From Acidobacteriota bacterium (GTDB taxonomy: Bacteria; Acidobacteriota; Terriglobia; Terriglobales; Acidobacteriaceae): a stretch of DNA of 15,251 nt. The translations under genes and the position numbers were made by a program. The notes below the pieces were generated by a model. It did no database searches, was not told the origin of the DNA, and saw only the letters and a program-made list of their open reading frames with translations. Position 1 is the first letter of the stretch. Each line of letters begins with the position of its first letter. The DNA lies in the NCBI GenBank assembly GCA_028873155.1, contig JAGWML010000044.1:1-15251 (forward strand), in the 5' to 3' direction. Positions 7,408 to 14,258 of this stretch are shown here, piece after piece.

Positions 7408-8454
7408 TTACTTCACCGCCGGCTTTGCATCGTTCTGGTGCTGCAGATCCACCACCATCTGGAACTCTCGGTTAGCCCCGACACGATTGCCCACTGCCTT
7501 GTACGCCTGGCCGAGCAGATTATGCGTAATGTAGTTCGATGGATCCATATGCTCCGCGTGGTCCAGGTAGTGCAGAGCCTGAATCGGATCCTGCAGCTTC
7601 AGGTACGTCTCGCCCAGCAGAATATACGGCTCCGTCGCGTACGGCATCAGCAGCACCGCGCGATTCAGCGTCTGCCGCGCGTCCTCATACTGCCCCGTGC
7701 GCAGATACGCATCTCCCAACCTGCTATAAAGATCCGGATTCAGCGGATTGATCTTCCTCTCCGCTTCAAACTCTTTCACGGCTCCCGGCACGTCTCCGCG
7801 CGAGAGGCTCACTTCGCCCAGCAGCTCGTGGGCCAGCGGAATCCCCGGCGTCAGCTCCAGCGCCTTCCCGGCCTCCACTCCCGCCTGGTCCTTAAGCTCC
7901 CGCCGCAGAAACATCCTCCCTGCAAGCAGATGCGCCTCCGCCGAGTCCGGCGCGAATCCAAACTGCCGCGCAAATGCATGCCGCGCATCGTCATAGCGCT
8001 GCACATCTGCATAGCACAGCGCCAGCACATAATCCGGGTCAACATTCGCGCTTTGCACATGAGTCTGCGCCTGCTCCAGCAGCGGAATCGCCTGCGGAAT
8101 CCGGCCCAGCCGGAAAAGGCTCACACCGTGCATCTCCATCGACTCGCGGTCGTTCGGATCCTGCGCCGTTGCCTTGGTAAACGCTTCGATCGCCTCAGTG
8201 AACTGCTCGCGCTGATAGAAGATGATGCCCCGCAGACGCTCCACGCCTGCCGGCTCCGGCTGCTGCGCGGCCAGTTGACCGAGCTGCGCCATCGCCTGGT
8301 CCAGCCGGCCTCGCCCCGCCAGCTCCCGCGCACTCTCCAGCGTGACGGGCTGCGCTGCGTCTCCGCCGGTTGGCGCGCCGGTTTGCGCGGTTTGCGAGTT
8401 GCCCGCGCTCAGGAATGCAAGAGAAAGTAGTAGCGAAGCAAACGTGCGAATCAT
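7408..8454 (-). CDS. Exported tetratricopeptide-repeat protein (first gene of operon)
   Basis: A 348-residue protein with an N-terminal hydrophobic export segment (residues 5-17, likely cleavage near S20-Q21). About eight to nine TPR units follow, from residue 40 to the end. Clear examples are AIEAFTKATAQDPND, AVKEFEAERKINPLNPDLYSRLGDAY cut short here, and ALHYLDHAEHMDPSN. No catalytic domain or haem motif is present. AGGA lies 7 nt before the ATG. A TACACT -10-like box and a palindrome lie just upstream, so transcription of the three-gene operon probably starts here. Having two consecutive exported TPR proteins with different repeat numbers suggests a scaffold pair rather than a duplication, as I see no obvious collinearity between them. 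Function unknown. Confidence 0.85.
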   Translation of the reverse strand: MIRTFASLLLSLAFLSAGNSQTAQTGAPTGGDAAQPVTLESARELAGRGRLDQAMAQLGQLAAQQPEPAGVERLRGIIFYQREQFTEAIEAFTKATAQDPNDRESMEMHGVSLFRLGRIPQAIPLLEQAQTHVQSANVDPDYVLALCYADVQRYDDARHAFARQFGFAPDSAEAHLLAGRMFLRRELKDQAGVEAGKALELTPGIPLAHELLGEVSLSRGDVPGAVKEFEAERKINPLNPDLYSRLGDAYLRTGQYEDARQTLNRAVLLMPYATEPYILLGETYLKLQDPIQALHYLDHAEHMDPSNYITHNLLGQAYKAVGNRVGANREFQMVVDLQHQNDAKPAVK

Positions 8455-8473
8455 CGAGAAATCCTGCTCTTCG

Positions 8474-8517
8474 AGTGTAACTCCCGGTTGGCCAGGAAGG
8501 CTGTGCGCACAAGCCTT
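8474..8517 (-). promoter_or_regulatory. Candidate promoter with overlapping palindrome, TPR-GH5 operon
   Basis: On the minus strand TACACT (8474-8479) is a plausible -10 box 19 nt before the TPR start codon. Exactly 17 bp upstream the -35 position falls inside an imperfect palindrome, AAGGCT-GTGC / GCAC-A-AGCCTT (8497-8517), whose centre TGTGCGCACA is a perfect 10-bp palindrome. The -35 hexamer itself is poor, which fits a promoter needing an activator or a site for a repressor. No regulator can be named. Confidence 0.4.
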
Positions 8518-8560
8518 GCGGAACTACGGCGTCGCTGGACGCATGCGCGTACTGGCGCGC

Positions 8561-8591
8561 AAAAAATTTGAGGGGAGCCGAAGCTCCCCTC
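8561..8591 (-). terminator. Rho-independent terminator of the TonB-dependent receptor gene
   Basis: On the minus strand a perfect 9-bp GC-rich stem (8583-8591 with 8570-8578) closes a TTCG tetraloop with the extra-stable C-UUCG-G arrangement. It is followed after three bases (CAAATTTTTT) by a T-run. It lies 42 bp past the receptor stop. This is a textbook intrinsic terminator and should separate the receptor transcript from the downstream TPR operon. Confidence 0.92.
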
Positions 8592-8632
8592 GTGAGTGTG
8601 TGTTGCGTGGTGTTACGGCTCCTCGCGCGGAA

Positions 8633-11600
8633 TTAGAACTGAACGCGGAGGGAGAATTCAAGCTGACGCGGCACGCCACCCGGCGCTTCGCCGGAGATTG
8701 TGCCTGTCGACTCGATGTTGCCTCCAGGATTGCCAGGGTTGATGTGGTTGAAGGCGTTGAACGCATCCATGCGGAACTTCGTCACGACGCTCTCATGGAT
8801 CGTAAAGGCCTTCGTGATTGCCAGGTCGTCATTAAAGAAATGCGGCCCGAAGTAGGTATTGCGGCCCACGTTGCCGATTGTATCCAGACCAGGGTTCTTG
8901 AAGACGCCCGTGCCCGGATCGGTCAGCAGGTTCGTGGTCTGCGCCTGGTAGAACGACCGGGTGCCCGTCCCGCCAGAGCCGGCCACAAAGCCGGTCAGGT
9001 TGGTCTTCATGTGAGCGCCCGCAGCTTTGCTCGGCCAGTTCGGCGCGCTGCCCGGAACGTTCGTGCCTGACTCGTTGTAGCTGAGGGTGAACGGCAGACC
9101 GCCGGACCAGTTCATCACCGAGCTCAACTGATAGCCGCCGATGATCAGGTCGGCCAGCCGGCTGACGCCCGCGCCAAACTGCTTGCCCTTGCCAAACGGC
9201 AGATCGTAGCTGCCATACAGCGTCAGCTGCTGATCGCGCACGTTGGTGTCGCGGCCGTGGGTGACGTTGTGGTCCCAGGTATAGTAGCCCGACTGCTCGT
9301 CGAACGCTGAGGCCCACTGGTAGTTCGCCGTGTAGGCAAGTCCCTTGGCCATCTGCTGCGCCAGGGTGATCTGCAACGCGTCGAACTCTGTGTTCTGGTT
9401 GTTGCCGTAGTAGTTGATACCGTTGGTCCAGCCGCACATGCCGGCTGTCACAAACGGCTCACTTGGCGTGGCGTAGGTTGGATCTTTGCAGGCCGCCAGG
9501 CTCGTCGCATAGTAGCGCTGCAGGAAGTTGGTTGTGGACGTTCCGCCGTTCGACGCGATCTTGTTGTTTCCAACTGTCGGATCGTAGTGCAACGCCTGTC
9601 CGCCAATGCCAAAGCTGCCCGGCAGGTTGATGGCCGCTTCGTTCGGGTTGGTGTTGTTGCTGTCGCCGTCACCCAGCGTGTGGGTTCCCTTGTTGCCGAC
9701 GTAGGCCACTGTCAGGGTCAGGGTTGGCGTCAGTGCGCGCTGCACGCTCATGTTCCACGCATCGATCGTCGGGAAGTTGAGCGGGTTGGGACGCGCTTTG
9801 GACGTGACCTGCGAGCCGGGGTTCGGCAGCAGTCCGTTGGAAGGCACCGTCGGGAAGACGTTGGCCGTCGGGCCCTGTGCAAGGGTGAAGGCCGCGGTCG
9901 TCGTGTTCGCCTGGTTGATCGCCTGGTTGGCCAGAACCGGAAGGTTCTGCGTCACCACGTGACCGAAGATCGAGCCAAAGACGCCGATATCGAAGCTGCG
10001 TCCATAGCCGGCGCGAAGAACAGTCTTATCGTTCAGCTGATAAGCCGCGCCGATGCGTGGAGCAAACATCTTGGATACCTGCCAGTTCCAGCCCATGTTC
10101 GAAGGAACGCTGCCAATGCCTGCGACGTGCAGATACCCGTCGTTCAGGTTCATCAGCGCGCCGTTCTTCGGCCCGTTCACTGCCTCGGGGAAGTAGATCT
10201 CGTACCGCAGACCCAGATTCACCGTCAGCTTCGAGGTTGCGCGCCAGGTGTCCTGCGCGTAGAAGAACGTGCGCTTCTGGAACTCCTTGGCGTTGGTGGA
10301 TACCGACACATAGCGGTTGTAGCTCGTCACGTCACCCAGCATGTACGTGGCGAAGCCCAGGCCGCCCTGGCCGGTGGTCAGCGACTGGTTCGAGGTCGGG
10401 CCGTTGCTGAAGTTCAGCAGGCCGTCGCGGTCGTTGTCAGAGGGAACGCGCAGGTTGCGAGCATAACGAAGATCCGCGCCCACCTTGAAGCTGTGGTTGG
10501 CAACGACCTTCGTCCAGTTGTTCACCAGCTGGAACTGGTCTTCGCGCTCGGTCAGCGGGCAGTTGCAACGGTTGATGTTCAGGCCGTCGCCGTAGAGTGG
10601 CTGTGCGCTGCCGCCCGGGACCGTGCCGATGAAGAAGCCCGGCGCGCCGCCCGTGAAGTAGGTTCCCAGGTTGATTCCAGGAATGCCCAGGGTGTTCGCG
10701 AAGGTCGCGCTCTGGTCATGCTTGGAGTCGATGACGTTGTAGCGGTAGTAGGCCAGACGGAAGTCCGTCAGCAGCTTCGGATTGATGGCGATGTCCATGC
10801 CCGATGCAAGACTGTCGTTTGCGCCGGTCGAGTTGCCGCCATAGTTCCCGATGCCGAATCCAGGACCGCCAGCCGCGCCGAACATCACCGCGCCCGAAAG
10901 CACATCCGTGAAGCGCGAGAAGCGCTCAAAGGCGTGCATCGTATCGCTCAGCGCATAGTCCGCGCGCTCTGTCCACTGGTTGCTGTTGAATAGACCCGTG
11001 CCGCTCGCGTGATAGTTCGAGTCCAGTCCACCGACTGAGCCAGTCCCGTTCAGACCGATTCCCTTGGTGAAGGGCTCGAGGTACTTCAGCAGCGCCAAGG
11101 ACTGCTTGGAAAGCTTGCCCGTGGGAATGACGTTGTTTGCAAAAGCAACCGGCGTCCCGCTGGAATTGTCATAGATCTGGCCTGCGCCTGCGCCAAGCTG
11201 CTTCAGATACTCGCTGAAGTCTGCGCCCGGTGTCCCGCTGGGGCCAGTCGTGTTGCCCAGTGCCGTCTCTGTCAGCAGGTTCGTCGGCAGGGTGTCCGTA
11301 GCCGATGTGCCTACCTTCTGGCGCTGCGCTTCATAGTTGAAGAAGAAGAACGCCTTGTCCTTGATGATCGGCCCGCCGATTGAACCGCCAAAACGGTTCT
11401 TCAGCCCGGGAGGAATGGAGTTGGGCGCCTGCGTAAAGGGATCACGCGCCAGGTTGGCGTTGCCGGTACGAAAATCGTACGCGCTGCCGTGGAACTGGTT
11501 GGTGCCCGAACGGGTCTGCGCCGTGACAACTGCGGAAACGGCCTTGCCCAGCTCGGCGTCAAAGTTCTGCGTGGTGATCTTGGTCTCGGTCACCGCATCC

Positions 11601-12259
11601 ATGGCGGGGTTGATGACGATAATGCCCAGAATCGGGTCCTGGTTGTCCGTGCCGTCCAGCTCGAATGCCGTGCCGCCAAAGGCCTGGCCATCCACCTGAA
11701 TCTGACGCGATCCCTGCGGGTTCTCATCGGCCGCGTGCGACCAGCCAAGAACCTGTGCACCAGGAAGCAGCAATTGGAGGTTGGTGAAGTTCTGATCGCC
11801 AACCGGCAGGCTCGAAACCTGCTGCTGGTCAAAGATCGTCGAAACATCCGCGCGATCCGTCTTCAGTTCCGGCTGCTGATCGGCATTCACCGTAACGGTG
11901 GTATCGGCTGCGCCGATCTCCATCGTCGGGTCAATACGAGGCGCCGTGTCGGCAAGCACTGAGATACCCTTCGCCGCAAACGCCTTGAAGCCCTTCGCTG
12001 AAACCAGTAGATCGTAGGTGTCGGGGATAAGGTGAGGAACGTTGTAATCACCCGAGGCATTGGAGGTGGCGGTAACGACGGTGCCTTTGGCAATGTCCTT
12101 TACCGTGATCGTGGCGCCCGGAATGGCCGCCCCGGTCGAGTCGGTCACAGTGCCGAAGATCGATCCGTAGATCGACTGCGCCCTGGCCGCTGTACTCGTA
12201 AGCATTAGCGCGCAGGCGACTACCGCCAGCACCCATGCTGTGCGCATTCTATTCATCAT
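8633..12259 (-). CDS. TonB-dependent receptor, Oar-like with carboxypeptidase-regulatory domain
   Basis: A 1208-residue outer-membrane receptor. Residues 1-27 are a signal peptide (A-R-A|Q). Residues about 30-115 form a carboxypeptidase-regulatory/CNA-B-like beta domain (GTVTDSTGAAIPGATITV, ASGDYNVPHLIPDTYDLLVSAKGF cut here). About 120-260 is the plug, with SSLPVGDQNFTNLQLLLPG and DGTDNQDP. The remainder is a 22-strand-type beta barrel ending in LEFSLRVQF, the usual C-terminal aromatic signal for outer-membrane insertion. The family imports large or scarce ligands using TonB energy; Acidobacteriota and Myxococcus (Oar) members are mostly of unknown ligand. AGGAG lies 5 nt before the first ATG and 8 nt before the second, so either may be used. 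It has its own promoter and terminator. Co-orientation with secreted TPR and GH5-like genes hints at a glycan ligand, but this is inference. Confidence 0.93.
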   Translation of the reverse strand: MMNRMRTAWVLAVVACALMLTSTAARAQSIYGSIFGTVTDSTGAAIPGATITVKDIAKGTVVTATSNASGDYNVPHLIPDTYDLLVSAKGFKAFAAKGISVLADTAPRIDPTMEIGAADTTVTVNADQQPELKTDRADVSTIFDQQQVSSLPVGDQNFTNLQLLLPGAQVLGWSHAADENPQGSRQIQVDGQAFGGTAFELDGTDNQDPILGIIVINPAMDAVTETKITTQNFDAELGKAVSAVVTAQTRSGTNQFHGSAYDFRTGNANLARDPFTQAPNSIPPGLKNRFGGSIGGPIIKDKAFFFFNYEAQRQKVGTSATDTLPTNLLTETALGNTTGPSGTPGADFSEYLKQLGAGAGQIYDNSSGTPVAFANNVIPTGKLSKQSLALLKYLEPFTKGIGLNGTGSVGGLDSNYHASGTGLFNSNQWTERADYALSDTMHAFERFSRFTDVLSGAVMFGAAGGPGFGIGNYGGNSTGANDSLASGMDIAINPKLLTDFRLAYYRYNVIDSKHDQSATFANTLGIPGINLGTYFTGGAPGFFIGTVPGGSAQPLYGDGLNINRCNCPLTEREDQFQLVNNWTKVVANHSFKVGADLRYARNLRVPSDNDRDGLLNFSNGPTSNQSLTTGQGGLGFATYMLGDVTSYNRYVSVSTNAKEFQKRTFFYAQDTWRATSKLTVNLGLRYEIYFPEAVNGPKNGALMNLNDGYLHVAGIGSVPSNMGWNWQVSKMFAPRIGAAYQLNDKTVLRAGYGRSFDIGVFGSIFGHVVTQNLPVLANQAINQANTTTAAFTLAQGPTANVFPTVPSNGLLPNPGSQVTSKARPNPLNFPTIDAWNMSVQRALTPTLTLTVAYVGNKGTHTLGDGDSNNTNPNEAAINLPGSFGIGGQALHYDPTVGNNKIASNGGTSTTNFLQRYYATSLAACKDPTYATPSEPFVTAGMCGWTNGINYYGNNQNTEFDALQITLAQQMAKGLAYTANYQWASAFDEQSGYYTWDHNVTHGRDTNVRDQQLTLYGSYDLPFGKGKQFGAGVSRLADLIIGGYQLSSVMNWSGGLPFTLSYNESGTNVPGSAPNWPSKAAGAHMKTNLTGFVAGSGGTGTRSFYQAQTTNLLTDPGTGVFKNPGLDTIGNVGRNTYFGPHFFNDDLAITKAFTIHESVVTKFRMDAFNAFNHINPGNPGGNIESTGTISGEAPGGVPRQLEFSLRVQF

Positions 12260-12352
12260 GCGGTCTCCTGAAAATCCTTGCTCTCTTTTGTTCTATTGAC
12301 TTATCTGGCTTGTGGTGCCCGCCCCATTCTTGAGGGTACGAACATCGATAAG

Positions 12353-12379
12353 GCTCTCCCACCGCAGCGGTGAAAGAGC
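12353..12379 (-). other. Hairpin in the long 5' leader of the receptor mRNA
   Basis: If transcription starts near 12450, the receptor mRNA has a leader of about 190 nt. Within it CACCGC (12360-12365) pairs with GCGGTG (12367-12372), and outer GCTCT / AGAGC arms (12353-12357, 12375-12379) pair across a small internal loop. I looked for a cobalamin box or another known aptamer core and did not recognise one. The structure may simply protect the mRNA or tune translation. Confidence 0.4.
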
Positions 12380-12456
12380 GAAAGATTCCGGTTCACCTGC
12401 CCCCGGAAAAGACACGTAGACGGGAGCGAAAAAGGCTGGGTCCAGAACAAATCGAA

Positions 12457-12486
12457 ACAATATCTAAATCCCACCACCGCTGTCAA
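12457..12486 (-). promoter_or_regulatory. Sigma-70-type promoter of the TonB-dependent receptor gene
   Basis: On the minus strand a perfect -35 TTGACA (12481-12486) is followed by an 18-bp spacer and TATTGT (12457-12462), a four-of-six match to the -10 consensus; an ATATTG reading with 17 bp is an alternative. Predicted start is near 12450, about 190 nt before the ATG. The perfect -35 makes this the best promoter in the window. Confidence 0.65.
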
Positions 12487-12752
12487 CGCTTTAAATCAAG
12501 AAATCTTCTTTTGAGACCATAACAATCTATATGGCAATCCAGGAAAACCTTTACTCCAATTACCTCTCGCCTCCATCCAAAACTGCTCCCAGCCTCATTG
12601 CCATAGTAACTCTTCTAAATAAACCGATTTATCGGACGACAAGAAGGCCTGTCTTCACATCCCGAAGGTTCTGTCATGGCCTCCCCACGGTCCATTCAGA
12701 ATCTAAATGTATATGGCAATTATCAATTCAATCCGACAATTAGTGAAGACAT
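12487..12752. promoter_or_regulatory. AT-rich regulatory island with three copies of a 9-bp word
   Basis: This stretch is markedly more AT-rich than the rest of the window and holds no credible gene. TATGGCAAT occurs at 12530-12538 and 12712-12720 on the plus strand and inverted at 12597-12605; the two direct copies extend to 11 bp (TATATGGCAAT, 12528-12538 and 12710-12720). A short palindrome CCGAT-TT-ATCGG lies at 12624-12635. The nearest 9-bp copy ends about 44 bp upstream of the receptor -35 box, a usual place for regulator sites. The regulator is unknown. Confidence 0.45.
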
Positions 12753-12767
12753 TTGACGCACCTTTGT

Positions 12768-12785
12768 CCCTGCCATTGTGCAGGG
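12768..12785. repeat. Perfect 6-bp hairpin in the intergenic region
   Basis: CCCTGC (12768-12773) and GCAGGG (12780-12785) flank a 6-nt loop. There is no adjacent T-run. It marks the border between the AT-rich island and the GC-rich remainder of the spacer. The stretch from 12786 to 12996 otherwise shows only short, atypical ORFs and one more hairpin. Confidence 0.3.
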
Positions 12786-12951
12786 CAGCGCATCCCCACT
12801 TCCCCACCAGAGGACGATTTCAGACTCATGCTGCCGGTGCACTTCCTTCTCCATCAAACGATTGATTTCGCCTGCAAACATGCTGCGTTCCTGTCCACCC
12901 GTCGCTCAGCTGAAACACGAAAACGCCCGTTCTTCACCCCGGCATTCGCCC

Positions 12952-12972
12952 GAAAAGGGCAAGGCCCTTCTC
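12952..12972 (-). terminator. Possible hairpin terminator downstream of the CxxCH remnant
   Basis: On the minus strand GAGAAGGGC and GCCCTTTTC form a 9-bp stem with one G-U wobble and a 3-nt loop, 25 bp past the stop of the small CxxCH ORF. The descending arm contains TTTT but no U-run follows, so termination is uncertain. Confidence 0.25.
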
Positions 12973-12996
12973 CCAGTCGCGCCTGTAACCAGCGAT

Positions 12997-13281
12997 TCAC
13001 GGCGTACTCAGGGGCATAGCATTCGACGATCGGGATCCGAAGCAGATGACCCTCACTCCCATCGAGGGGTGCTGCCCTGCGCACTGCCGCATCCCTGCCC
13101 GCGCCATCGGCATCGCCTCATGGCACCGCGCGCACGCCGCATCCGGGTCGGCAGGCGCAGCGCTCGCTGCTGCGGCGGCTCGCGAAGCCGAGCCCGGCCA
13201 TCCCGCGGCCACCAGGCACAGCCCGGCCAACCGCAGTCCATGGAGAAGACGAGACAGGTCCAGCACCCCACCAGCGATCAC
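12997..13281 (-). pseudogene. Remnant of an exported c-type cytochrome-like gene (single CxxCH)
   Basis: A 94-residue minus-strand ORF starting with GTG. It has a plausible signal peptide (hydrophobic LRLAGLCLVAAG, Ala-rich cleavage region), then ADPDAACARCHEA, a perfect haem-c attachment motif C-A-R-C-H, and MPMARAG. In the TPR/cytochrome proteins common in Acidobacteriota, the haem motif is normally followed by a Tyr-rich helix and then a TPMARASG-like segment; here that helix seems deleted. Past residue 65 the frame loses family character and ends soon. I therefore read it as a decayed gene start, with the rest lost. It could instead be a small functional periplasmic haem protein. An axial Met and His are available, but the fold would be incomplete. 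Moderately unsure. Confidence 0.35.
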
Positions 13282-13405
13282 CGTCGTTCTTCTTGCACAC
13301 GTTCCTCAAGGCTGACGATTTCCGGGAGCAAACGGTCGACCCCTTGCGTATCTTTCTGCATCCCGCTCCCGTTCGTTTTGCGGATATCAAAATAGAGGCG
13401 TACCG

Positions 13406-13924
13406 ATGGCACCTCACTGGCAGCCCGACTTCGAACAACTCGTTGACGAGCACCAGTCCATGGTCTTCTCGCTCGCTCTTCGTATCACCGCTGACCACGG
13501 CCTCGCCGAAGAGGTCGCCCAGGACGTCTTTCTTGAAATGGATCGCCACCTGCGCCAACTCGACTCGCCCGATCACGCGCTCTTCTGGCTGCGCCGCGTC
13601 GCCGTCAGCCGCGCCACAGATGCGCTCCGCCGACGCCGTGTCCGCCGCATCAATGACTGGGTCGAGCTCGGCGATCATCATCCCGTCACGCGCGAAGTCC
13701 ATTCCTCGCCGCTCGGCACGCGCATCGAGCAGCTTCTAGCCACGCTGCCCGCCCCGCAGCGCGCCGCGCTCCTGCTCCGCTACCAGGAGGACATGAGCCC
13801 CGAAGAGATTGCCGCTGCCCTCGAAGCGCCCCTGGCCACCGTCAAGAGCCACCTCCAGCGCGGCCTCAAGCTGCTCCGCGCCAAGGCCAGCCACCACCTC
13901 AGGGAGTACATCCGTGAAGCCTGA
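13406..13924 (+). CDS. ECF-type RNA polymerase sigma factor
   Basis: A 172-residue extracytoplasmic-function sigma factor. Region 2 spans about residues 9-80: FEQLVDEHQSMVFSLALRI, then the core-binding AEEVAQDVFLEM and the -10-recognition helix FWLRRVAVSRATDALRRRR. Region 4 spans about 112-165, with LPAPQRAALLLRYQEDMSPEEIAAAL cut here and the helix-turn-helix APLATVKSHLQRGLKLLRAK that reads the -35. There is no sigma-1.1 or sigma-3, as expected. AGAGG lies 7 nt before the ATG. Its end overlaps the next gene by 11 bp, a membrane protein likely to be its anti-sigma factor. No own-promoter motif of ECF type is convincing upstream. Target genes are unknown; the operon itself and the divergent receptor are candidates. 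Confidence 0.93.
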   Translation: MAPHWQPDFEQLVDEHQSMVFSLALRITADHGLAEEVAQDVFLEMDRHLRQLDSPDHALFWLRRVAVSRATDALRRRRVRRINDWVELGDHHPVTREVHSSPLGTRIEQLLATLPAPQRAALLLRYQEDMSPEEIAAALEAPLATVKSHLQRGLKLLRAKASHHLREYIREA

Positions 13925-14258
13925 ACCCATCGACGATTTCGAGCGCGATCTGCGCAGCGCCCTTGAGCGCCGGCCCGCGCCGCCCGCCTTCAAAGAGGCG
14001 GTCCTCCGCCGCAGGCAGAGCGCCGTGCCGGTCACACCGGCATTCCTCTGGCAGCGCCTCGCCGCTTCCGTCCTGCTCGCTGTCTCGGTCAGCGGCCTGC
14101 TCACCTGGAACCATCTTGCCCAGGAACGCCGCCGCGGAGAAGAGGCCCGGCGTCAGCTCTTCATCGCCCTGCGCATCACCCAGCACGCCATGAACGATGT
14201 TCAGGCGCGCCTCGCCGCGCGTAACCAAAACGCCCTTTCGCAAGGAGACACGCAATGA
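13914..14258 (+). CDS. Small single-pass membrane protein, putative anti-sigma factor
   Basis: A 114-residue protein starting with GTG at 13914. This start is preferred over an in-frame ATG at 13809, which lies deep in the sigma gene, because AGGGAG (13901-13906) sits 7 nt upstream and the sequence before the GTG is low-complexity. An acidic, helical N-terminal part (about 1-43, DDFERDLRSALERRPAPP) faces the cytoplasm. One membrane helix (about 45-65) follows, then a charged extracytoplasmic helix rich in Arg, Glu and Gln. The cytoplasmic piece plus one helix, encoded directly after an ECF sigma gene with overlapping translation, is the usual plan of an anti-sigma factor. The zinc-binding HxxxCxxC motif of the common ZAS class is absent, so it is either a different class or a membrane accessory protein. 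Confidence 0.75.
   Translation: MKPEPIDDFERDLRSALERRPAPPAFKEAVLRRRQSAVPVTPAFLWQRLAASVLLAVSVSGLLTWNHLAQERRRGEEARRQLFIALRITQHAMNDVQARLAARNQNALSQGDTQ

Noticed and set aside
9587..10993. 468-codon plus-strand ORF within the receptor gene
   Set aside because: It is antisense to the beta-barrel coding sequence and its Arg/Val/Ala-rich protein has no recognisable domain.
12260..12456. Cobalamin riboswitch in the receptor leader
   Set aside because: I could not find the B12-box core or the expected multi-helix layout; only one hairpin is evident.
12753..13395. Plus-strand ORFs of 88 and 205 codons before the sigma gene
   Set aside because: Their proteins are Arg/Ser/His/Pro-rich without domains or ribosome sites, and one overlaps the CxxCH remnant in antisense.
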